Assembly (NCBI GenBank): GCA_017441965.1
Contig: JAFSBF010000184.1
Location: forward strand, 1 to 12,762
Direction: 5' to 3'
Length of the DNA stretch: 12,762 nt
Source of the DNA: Clostridia bacterium
Lineage (GTDB): Bacteria > Bacillota > Clostridia > UMGS1883
How positions within the stretch are numbered: position 1 is the first letter of the stretch; each line of letters begins with the position of its first letter. The notes beneath the pieces were generated by a model. The model ran no database searches, was not told the origin of the DNA, and worked only from the letters and a program-made list of their open reading frames with translations. A program made the position numbers and the translations under genes. This document shows, one piece after another, positions 7,603 through 12,762 of the stretch.

Positions 7603-8365
7603 GGAAATTCCGTATCTGTTGAAACTGTCAGAAGGAAGAGAGCTTTTTTCGCCTTCTTTTGAAATAACTGAAAATGGAGAAATATCCACCGTCTGCATTA
7701 AAAACAAACGCAGCGCACTCCGAAAGCTTATCAAAAAGTCAAATACTGCAGGGTTTTTGATTGAATGTAAAAAAGAAAACGAAAAACTTTTTCAAAACAA
7801 AGTTAAAGAGTACACTGATTTTTCACCGGAGATTTTTTTTCCGGTGCTTGAAAAGATATTTCGTGAGTATATAAAAAAATACGGGGCAGAGCTTCCTCTT
7901 GGTGAAATATATGTAATTGCCCCACCTCTTCTTGCGTGCGAAATAATTTCTTTGCTATATCCGTATGCAAGGCTTTTTACAGTGATTTCACACCAGGAAT
8001 ATCAGGGGAAGATGTATGATGAAATTTATTTTAAGCACGGTACGCTGATACGCCAGATGGAAGTATTTAATAACGATGTAAGAGAGGATTGTGCCGCTGT
8101 TCGAATGTCGGGGGAGCGTGTGCCTCTATGGCTTAAATGTCCAATTCTTGATATGGGGTGCGAGCCCCAGGAGGGAGCACATAGCCTTATAATGAAGGAT
8201 GTTTGTATAACAGACGATTTTTTGTTTGAAACAGAAAAAGAGTGGGGCGGCAATGCGGGCGCGGCGTTTTTTTCGCTGCTTGGAAAAAAACCTTCGGAAA
8301 ATGCAAAGGTAAACATTGGCAAAAAAGCAGACAAAATTTTTTTACTTGACACAAATGCAATTTAA
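7601..8365 (+). CDS. Conserved-looking hypothetical protein, 254 aa, TTG start
   Basis: I do not recognise this protein. It has no signal peptide or membrane segment and looks cytosolic and mixed alpha/beta. A hydrophobic strand-helix-strand unit (about 105-128, GEIYVIAPPLLACEIISLLY then ARLFTVIS) suggests a Rossmann-like core. A second part has a Cys-containing stretch (WLKCPILDMGCEPQEGAHS, 177-195), and the protein ends KIFLLDTNAI. Codon use resembles its neighbours, and the frame is uninterrupted over 765 bases with a good SD, so it is very probably a real gene. It sits between the comEA hairpin and greA; no separate promoter was found, so expression may depend on read-through of that hairpin. 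The greA -35 element lies in its last codons. Confidence 0.75.
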   Translation: MEIPYLLKLSEGRELFSPSFEITENGEISTVCIKNKRSALRKLIKKSNTAGFLIECKKENEKLFQNKVKEYTDFSPEIFFPVLEKIFREYIKKYGAELPLGEIYVIAPPLLACEIISLLYPYARLFTVISHQEYQGKMYDEIYFKHGTLIRQMEVFNNDVREDCAAVRMSGERVPLWLKCPILDMGCEPQEGAHSLIMKDVCITDDFLFETEKEWGGNAGAAFFSLLGKKPSENAKVNIGKKADKIFLLDTNAI

Positions 8366-8374
8366 TACTATAAT
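8346..8374 (+). promoter_or_regulatory. Consensus sigma-A promoter of greA
   Basis: TTGACA (8346-8351), a 17-base spacer and TATAAT (8369-8374) match the consensus at all twelve positions. The -35 lies within the last codons of the upstream gene and the -10 begins 3 bases after its stop. The predicted transcription start is about 8381. Such a promoter implies strong, housekeeping-level transcription. Confidence 0.92.
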
Positions 8375-8380
8375 AAAAGA

Positions 8381-8394
8381 AGTGTGATTACACT
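8381..8394 (+). repeat. Dyad at the predicted greA transcription start
   Basis: AGTGTGATTACACT has perfect 5-base arms (AGTGT/ACACT) around GATT and begins at the predicted +1. In RNA it would form a stem-loop at the extreme 5' end, which can protect a transcript from decay or promote early pausing. As DNA it could be an operator over the start site. Confidence 0.4.
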
Positions 8395-8421
8395 AGGAAA
8401 ATGAAAAGAGGTTGTATAAAA

Positions 8422-8895
8422 ATGGCAAAAAAGGTGTTGCTCACGGCAGAGGGCTTGAAAAAGCTTCAGGATGAGCTTGATAATCTTAAAAATGTCAGAA
8501 GAAAGGAAAATACTGCTGCACTCAAGGTTGCTAAATCTTTTGGTGACTTGTCCGAGAATAGCGAGTATGACGAAGCAAAGAATGAGCAGGCAGAGATAGA
8601 GGCAAGAATTGCTGAGATAGAAAATATGCTCAAGAATGCTGAAATAATTGATGAGGACGATATTGCAACAGATGTTGTTTCGGTTGGCGCCAAAATAAGC
8701 GTTAAGGACCTTGATGACGGGGAAGTGGCTGAGTATCTTATCGTAGGCTCAACAGAGGCTGACCCTATGAAGGGAAAAATTTCTGACGAGTCGCCTTTGG
8801 GAACTGCCCTTTTGGGACATAAGGAAGGCGAGAAGGTAGTTGTTGAAGCTCCGATGGGGAAGATGGAGTACGAAATTGTAAAAATTTCAAAGTAA
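8422..8895 (+). CDS. greA: Transcription elongation factor GreA
   Basis: GreA rescues backtracked RNA polymerase by inserting its coiled-coil through the secondary channel and stimulating cleavage of the extruded RNA. The product MAKKVLLTAEGLKKLQDELD... has the N-terminal antiparallel coiled-coil (about 1-75) with the catalytic acidic tip FGDLSENSEYDEAK (Asp and Glu near 41-44), then the FKBP-like C-terminal domain (about 80-157) with ISDESPLGTALLGHKEGE. The start at 8422 gives the usual 157 residues and is preceded by AGAGG (8407-8411). An in-frame ATG seven codons upstream (8401) has only a poorly spaced AGG and would add residues that GreA proteins lack. It is monocistronic, between its own promoter and terminator; lysS, often next to greA, does not follow. 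Confidence 0.97.
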   Translation: MAKKVLLTAEGLKKLQDELDNLKNVRRKENTAALKVAKSFGDLSENSEYDEAKNEQAEIEARIAEIENMLKNAEIIDEDDIATDVVSVGAKISVKDLDDGEVAEYLIVGSTEADPMKGKISDESPLGTALLGHKEGEKVVVEAPMGKMEYEIVKISK

Positions 8896-8900
8896 ATGTC

Positions 8901-8936
8901 GAAAGCTGCAGAATATCTGCAGCTTTCAAATTTTTT
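8901..8936 (+). terminator. Rho-independent terminator of greA
   Basis: GAAAGCTGCAG (8901-8911) and CTGCAGCTTTC (8917-8927) form a perfect 11-bp stem with loop AATAT, followed after AAA by T6 (8931-8936). It starts 5 bases beyond the greA stop codon and separates greA from the efflux operon. Confidence 0.92.
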
Positions 8937-8947
8937 GATTAAAATAC

Positions 8948-8968
8948 TGTAAACAATTTGTAAAATTG
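8948..8968 (+). promoter_or_regulatory. Candidate regulator-binding site upstream of the efflux operon promoter
   Basis: Two patterns overlap. TGTAAA occurs at 8948-8953 and again at 8959-8964, an 11-base (one helical turn) direct repeat of the type used by OmpR/PhoB response regulators. CAATTT (8954-8959) and AAATTG (8963-8968) form an inverted repeat around GTA, of the type used by MarR/TetR dimers. The site ends 12 bases before the -35. The DNA is AT-rich, so chance is a real alternative, and no regulator gene is visible in the window. Confidence 0.35.
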
Positions 8969-8980
8969 ATGCCTGTTAGG

Positions 8981-9008
8981 TTGAAATAAAAATTTTTGGT
9001 TATATAAT
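8981..9008 (+). promoter_or_regulatory. Sigma-A promoter of the tripartite efflux operon
   Basis: TTGAAA (8981-8986), a 16-base spacer and TATAAT (9003-9008) make a good promoter, with transcription predicted near 9015 and a leader of about 40 bases. It lies between the greA terminator and the TolC-like gene. Confidence 0.75.
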
Positions 9009-9053
9009 AATAGACATATTGCCTTAAGTGATTTAAAGAAAGGAACGATGCAT

Positions 9054-10163
9054 ATGAAAAAGAAAGTTTTGTCACTTTTTATCTGTATTGCAATTTTAAT
9101 TTCGTTTTCAGGAAATGTGTTTGCACAGGATGAAGAGGTACATACGTCTTATACACTCAGCCTTGAGGATGCTATAAGAATGGCAACAGAGGACAGTCCT
9201 CAGTTTATAAGTGCAGATGTGAAAATTGAGGATGCCAAAAGGCAGCTTAAAGAGGCACAGAAGGATAAACGAAACTTTAAAGGCGTAATAAGACTTCCTG
9301 CCATGCTTTCAAGTGTTGCGCTCAAGCAGGGGTACTATGTGAAACAGGCGGAAATCGGGGTTAAAAGTGCCGAAATGGAAAAGGTACAGGCACAGAGTAA
9401 GGTTGCCTATGATGTCACGCAAAAGTATTACGGTGTAAAGCTTTCGGAGGCACTTTTAGAAAGTACGAGAAGCGGTTATCAGCTTGCTCTTGAAAATAAA
9501 AATACGATGGATACGCAGCTTTCACTCGGTCTTGTTTCCGAGCTTGATGTAAAAAATGCCGAGTACGCTGCAGCGCAGGCAAAGAATGCGTGTGATACAT
9601 ATGAAAGAAGTCTTGATATAGCAAAGAAAAGTCTTTTGATTTCGCTTTCCATTGATAATGAAAATGCTCAGCTTACCTTAACTGATGATATTGAGTATGA
9701 GGAGTTTTCTTCTGACCTTTCAGAGAATATTGCACGTGCTATGAATGAGAGGTACGATATTTATTCATTGAAAGCGGCATATGAGCAGGCGGTAAGCTAC
9801 CGCAAAGTTACAGAGGTGCTTGGACTAAGCTCATCGGAGTATTCTGCCGCAAACAATAATGTTATACAGATGGAATATAACTATACAAATACTAAAAGGC
9901 TTATAGCTCTTTCAATAAACTCAAGCTATAATGCAATCCTTGATGCACACTCTGCGTTAAAGCTTGCCGAGCAAAGCGTAAGTATTAAAGAGCAGGAATA
10001 TGATGTTGCCAAAATACAGTATTCATTGGGAATGATAACAAATACCCAGCTTACGGCGGCAATGAATGGTGTAACAAATGCACGTATCGAGCTTGAAAAT
10101 GCAAAGCTTACATACAAGCTTGCCGTAAAGAAATACGGCTATGAAATTTCAATAGGTCTATAA
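9054..10163 (+). CDS. TolC-family secreted efflux protein, short, apparently without beta-barrel segments
   Basis: The 369-residue product has a signal peptide (MKKKVLSLF...GNVFA, probable cleavage after Ala24). The start at 9054 was chosen over the in-frame ATG at 9048 because AGGA (9041-9044) lies 9 rather than 3 bases upstream. The mature part shows the TolC internal duplication: TLSLEDAIRMATEDSPQ at its start, long amphipathic helices, and the matching elements QLSLGLVSELDVKNAE (155-170) and QYSLGMITNTQLTAAM (322-337). In Gram-negative TolC each half carries two membrane beta-strands between helices. Here the linkers (about 73-95 and 254-272) are only about 20 residues, and total length is well below the usual 420-490. 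It is first in an operon with an adaptor and an RND permease, 23 bases before the adaptor. It should form the distal conduit of that pump; whether it crosses any outer layer is unknown. Confidence 0.88.
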   Translation: MKKKVLSLFICIAILISFSGNVFAQDEEVHTSYTLSLEDAIRMATEDSPQFISADVKIEDAKRQLKEAQKDKRNFKGVIRLPAMLSSVALKQGYYVKQAEIGVKSAEMEKVQAQSKVAYDVTQKYYGVKLSEALLESTRSGYQLALENKNTMDTQLSLGLVSELDVKNAEYAAAQAKNACDTYERSLDIAKKSLLISLSIDNENAQLTLTDDIEYEEFSSDLSENIARAMNERYDIYSLKAAYEQAVSYRKVTEVLGLSSSEYSAANNNVIQMEYNYTNTKRLIALSINSSYNAILDAHSALKLAEQSVSIKEQEYDVAKIQYSLGMITNTQLTAAMNGVTNARIELENAKLTYKLAVKKYGYEISIGL

Positions 10164-10186
10164 GAGATAGGGAAAGGAACAGTAAA

Positions 10187-11428
10187 ATGAAGAAAATAGC
10201 ATCATCAGCACTTATACTTATTATGTTACTTACGCTGTCAGGCTGCGGTAAGGATAAAAAGACTTCTGCACCCGTGCAGGGAGATACAGCGGTAAATGTC
10301 TCTGTTTTTGAAACAAAAAAGAAGAATATTGAGGATACTGTTACATATACAGGTGAAATAAAGGCATCATCTGCGGCAAGCATCTCTGCAAAGGCAAGCG
10401 GTGTTGCAAAGGCAGTATATAAAGAAGTCGGTGATTTCGTAAGCGAGGGAGATATTCTCCTTATAATTGACGATACAGATTACCGCACACAGTACAATCA
10501 GGCAAGTGCTGCTTATGAGGCGGCACGTGCTCAGTATAACAGCGTGACAAACGGCGGTGCGCAGCAGACAAAGCTCCAGCTTGAGGCAACTCTTAATTCC
10601 GCTAAGATAGAGTATAACAATGCGAAAACCAATTACGAAAATCAAAAAGTTCTTTATGAAAACGGTGCCATCAGCAAAAGTGCATATGACGCCGCAGTTA
10701 CCCGTTATGATAATGCACAGATAAATTTTAATACTGCACAAAGCAACTATGACCTTACAATCGGTGTAGTGCTTGAGGAAAATAAGACAAGTGCAAAGGC
10801 GAGCCTTAACAGTGCAAAGGTAGCACTTGAGGCGGCATCAAATGCCCTCGAAAACACTGTGGTAAGGGCACCCATTTCAGGATACATAGCAGGCAGAAAT
10901 GCGAATAAAGGGCAGATGGTTGCGCAGGGTGTTGAGATTTTCTCCATAAAAGCAACGGAGCTTGTAGAGGCGAAAATTAATGTTACCGAGGCTGTTATTT
11001 CAAAAATTTCTCTGGGAACAAAGGCAACTATAGGTGTTAAGGCAGCAAATGCAGAAAATATTGAGGGCAGTGTAAGTAATCTCAGCCCCACAAAAAATGC
11101 ACAGACGGGAATGTATCAGGTAGGAATTACCATAGATAACTTTGACGGAATTCTTAAGGACGGTATGTTTGCCGATGTAACTCTTGCCCTCAGCGAAAGT
11201 GAGGACGCCATTGTTGTTCCTTCGGAAGCTGTTTTAGAGGATGAGGACGGTAAAAAGTACGTTTATGTTGCAGATGAAAATACTGCAAAAAGGACAGATA
11301 TAGAAACGGGCATAATCACTGACGAATATACGCAGATTGTAAAAGGCGTTAAAGAGGGAGATAAAGTGGTTGTTTCAGGTCAGGACTACCTGTCTGAAAA
11401 GAATAACAAAATCAAAGTTGTAAAGTAA
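10187..11428 (+). CDS. RND efflux adaptor subunit (HlyD/AcrA-type membrane-fusion lipoprotein)
   Basis: The 413-residue protein starts with a lipoprotein signal ending in the lipobox LSGC, so Cys20 should be acylated and the protein anchored to the outer face of the membrane. Domains follow the AcrA plan: first half-lipoyl motif (about 65-97, AKASGVAKAVYKEVGDFVSEGD), an alpha-helical hairpin (about 98-222) with tip LYENGAISKSAYDAA, second half-lipoyl motif (224-254, VVRAPISGYI...GQMVAQG), beta-barrel (about 258-336) and membrane-proximal domain (340-413). Adaptors bridge the RND pump to the TolC tip. Leu156 and Ser163 match the Leu and Ser of the RLS docking motif, with Asn152 in place of Arg. 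The RBS AAAGGA precedes the ATG by 8 bases. Substrate cannot be inferred. Confidence 0.94.
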   Translation: MKKIASSALILIMLLTLSGCGKDKKTSAPVQGDTAVNVSVFETKKKNIEDTVTYTGEIKASSAASISAKASGVAKAVYKEVGDFVSEGDILLIIDDTDYRTQYNQASAAYEAARAQYNSVTNGGAQQTKLQLEATLNSAKIEYNNAKTNYENQKVLYENGAISKSAYDAAVTRYDNAQINFNTAQSNYDLTIGVVLEENKTSAKASLNSAKVALEAASNALENTVVRAPISGYIAGRNANKGQMVAQGVEIFSIKATELVEAKINVTEAVISKISLGTKATIGVKAANAENIEGSVSNLSPTKNAQTGMYQVGITIDNFDGILKDGMFADVTLALSESEDAIVVPSEAVLEDEDGKKYVYVADENTAKRTDIETGIITDEYTQIVKGVKEGDKVVVSGQDYLSEKNNKIKVVK

Positions 11429-11441
11429 GGGGCGAATAACA

Positions 11442-12762
11442 GTGAAATTACATGAACTATCGGTAAAAAGACCGATTGCCGTTACAATGGCAGTGCTGAT
11501 ATTTGTCGTTATAGGTGTTTATTCGCTTTCTATGCTTCCTATTGATGCAATGCCTGAAATGGACCTTAAGATGGCTGTAGTAATGACAACTTATCAGAAC
11601 GTAGGCTCGGAAGAAATCGAAAATCTTATAACAGAGCCAATAGAAGAGGCGATAGCCTCCGTCTCGGGACTTGATACAATGCAGAGCCAGTCGATGGAGG
11701 GAATGAGCGTCGTTATGGTGCAGTTTACAAACACCACCGATATTGACGAGGCTGTCAGCACCATTGAGAATAATATTGATATGATTTCAATGATGCTTCC
11801 CGAGGATGCGAGTGAGCCTACCGTATTAAAGCTTGATATGAATTCAATGGCATCAATGATGATGTCTGTATCATACGAGGGATATGACCTTATCCAGACA
11901 AAGCAGTTTATTGAGGATAATGTTGAGCATAAGCTTAAATCGGCGGGCGGTGTAGCCTCTGTTAACATAAGCGGCGGACGTGACAGACTTATTGAAATAG
12001 AGGTTGACCCTGACAAAATGCAGGGTTACAATATGTCATTTACTGATATTGTAGGTGCAATATCAGGACAGAATAATAATCTTCCTGCAGGAAATACAGA
12101 GTTTAGTAAAAAGGATTTGTCCGTACGTATGATGGGCGAATTTGAAAAGCTTTCCGAAATCGGTCTTGTTCCGCTGACAACAGCGCAGGGACAGGTAATA
12201 TATATAAAGGATATTGCTGATGTAAAAGAAGCATATTCTGACGAATCTACATATTCACGCATAAATGGTGAAAACTCCATTTCAATTTCAATCAGCAGTG
12301 AATCAGATGCAAATACCGTTGATGTTGTAAACGGTGTTAAAAAGGCACTCGAAGAGATTAAGGCGGAGCATCCCAAATTTAATTACAATATAACGATGGA
12401 ACAGGCAAGCTACATAGAGGAGTCAATTGCCTCCGTTGCAGAAAGTGCGCTTATAGGCGGAATTCTTGCAATAATCATTTTGTTTTTGTTCCTCGGCAAT
12501 GCGAAAAATGCGCTCGTAATCGGTGTATCAATGCCGGTGTCGGTTATTACAACCTTTATAGGTCTGTTTATGTCGGGAATGACACTTAACATAGTATCAC
12601 TCGGCGGTCTGGCGCTTGGTGTCGGTATGCTGGTTGATAATGCGGTAGTTGTTCTTGAAAACATTTTCAGGCGCAGAAAAACATACGGTGATGATGCAAA
12701 GACAGGTGCTATGAAGGGAACGGCAGAGGTTATCGGTGCAGTTGTTGCATCTGTGCTTACAA
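11442..12762 (+). CDS. RND-family efflux permease (AcrB/SwrC-like, HAE1 type), 3' partial
   Basis: An open frame of 440 codons starts at a GTG 9 bases after TAAGGGG (11426-11432, overlapping the adaptor stop) and runs off the window; full-length members are about 1,000-1,050 residues, so less than half is present. It begins KLHELSVKRPIAVTMAVLIF (TM1, about 11-30) then LPIDAMPEMD. The porter subdomains PN1 and PC1 occupy about 35-330, with GVASVNISGGRDRLIEIEVDP (170-190) and QNNNLPAGN. TM2 (about 335-351), TM3 (358-378) and TM4 (385-405) follow. TM4 carries GMLVDNAVVVLENIF; Asp399 aligns with AcrB Asp407 of the proton relay and Asn400 with Asp408. These proton-driven trimers export drugs, lipophilic compounds or surfactants (SwrC exports surfactin). 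The first 141 residues are unusually Met-rich (19 Met). Third gene of the efflux operon. Confidence 0.95.
   Translation, partial: MKLHELSVKRPIAVTMAVLIFVVIGVYSLSMLPIDAMPEMDLKMAVVMTTYQNVGSEEIENLITEPIEEAIASVSGLDTMQSQSMEGMSVVMVQFTNTTDIDEAVSTIENNIDMISMMLPEDASEPTVLKLDMNSMASMMMSVSYEGYDLIQTKQFIEDNVEHKLKSAGGVASVNISGGRDRLIEIEVDPDKMQGYNMSFTDIVGAISGQNNNLPAGNTEFSKKDLSVRMMGEFEKLSEIGLVPLTTAQGQVIYIKDIADVKEAYSDESTYSRINGENSISISISSESDANTVDVVNGVKKALEEIKAEHPKFNYNITMEQASYIEESIASVAESALIGGILAIIILFLFLGNAKNALVIGVSMPVSVITTFIGLFMSGMTLNIVSLGGLALGVGMLVDNAVVVLENIFRRRKTYGDDAKTGAMKGTAEVIGAVVASVLT

Noticed and set aside
8401..8421. Upstream in-frame ATG for greA adding seven residues.
   Set aside because: GreA proteins begin at MAKK; the AGAGG serving the 8422 start lies inside these seven codons, and the upstream ATG has no well-spaced RBS.
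8941..9053. Small RNA or small protein gene between greA and the TolC-like gene.
   Set aside because: The interval is fully explained by the efflux promoter, possible operator and a short leader; no open frame with an RBS or second terminator is present.
11594..12664. Three minus-strand open frames opposite the RND permease.
   Set aside because: The + strand frame is a continuous, unmistakable RND permease running to the window edge; the antisense frames have Ser/Ile-rich low-complexity composition.
1..12762. CRISPR array, tRNA, insertion sequence, phage or toxin-antitoxin module.
   Set aside because: No regularly spaced repeats, cloverleaf, terminal inverted repeats, transposase/integrase motifs or small toxin-antitoxin pair were seen on either strand.

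Overview
The window reads as chromosomal DNA of a low-GC Gram-positive bacterium, most likely a member of the Clostridia. The evidence is AT-rich coding DNA, strong AGGAGG-like ribosome binding sites, near-consensus sigma-A promoters with 16-17 bp spacers, simple hairpin/U-tract terminators, and a gene set (RqcH, Dxs, TlyA, ComEA, GreA) typical of that class. Nothing in the sequence fixes the genus. All recognised genes are on the + strand and the window is densely coding, with no non-coding stretch above about 210 bases. No tRNA, rRNA, CRISPR array, transposase or prophage gene was seen.

Region 1 (1-739): the 3' part of a HAD-superfamily gene resembling the eukaryotic-type phosphomannomutases, closed by a hairpin terminator. 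Region 2 (772-7602): a near-perfect promoter opens a compact five-gene operon of rqcH (ribosome quality control), dxs (first step of the MEP isoprenoid pathway), tlyA (rRNA 2'-O-methyltransferase), a polytopic O-antigen-ligase/polymerase-like protein with a helical C-terminal tail, and comEA (DNA-binding competence-type protein). Intergenic distances run from +12 to -17 bases, so the genes should be co-transcribed and partly translationally coupled. The operon ends in a terminator-like hairpin whose 3' arm is also the Shine-Dalgarno sequence of the next gene.

Region 3 (7601-8936): an unrecognised 254-residue cytosolic protein starting with TTG, then greA (transcript cleavage factor) under a fully consensus promoter (TTGACA-17-TATAAT) that overlaps the end of the unknown gene. 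greA has its own terminator.

Region 4 (8937-12762): a tripartite efflux operon under its own promoter, with direct and inverted repeats just upstream of the -35 that could bind a regulator. It encodes a secreted TolC-family protein, a lipoprotein periplasmic-adaptor-like (HlyD/AcrA-type) subunit, and an RND permease that runs off the right edge. The TolC homologue has the duplicated helical-hairpin architecture but very short linkers where TolC normally carries its outer-membrane beta-strands. This suggests an alpha-barrel-only conduit suited to a cell without a classical outer membrane, and it is the most interesting observation here. Other points worth a look are the dual terminator/RBS element, the coupling of the ligase-like gene to comEA, and substitutions at key positions in the HAD protein and RqcH.
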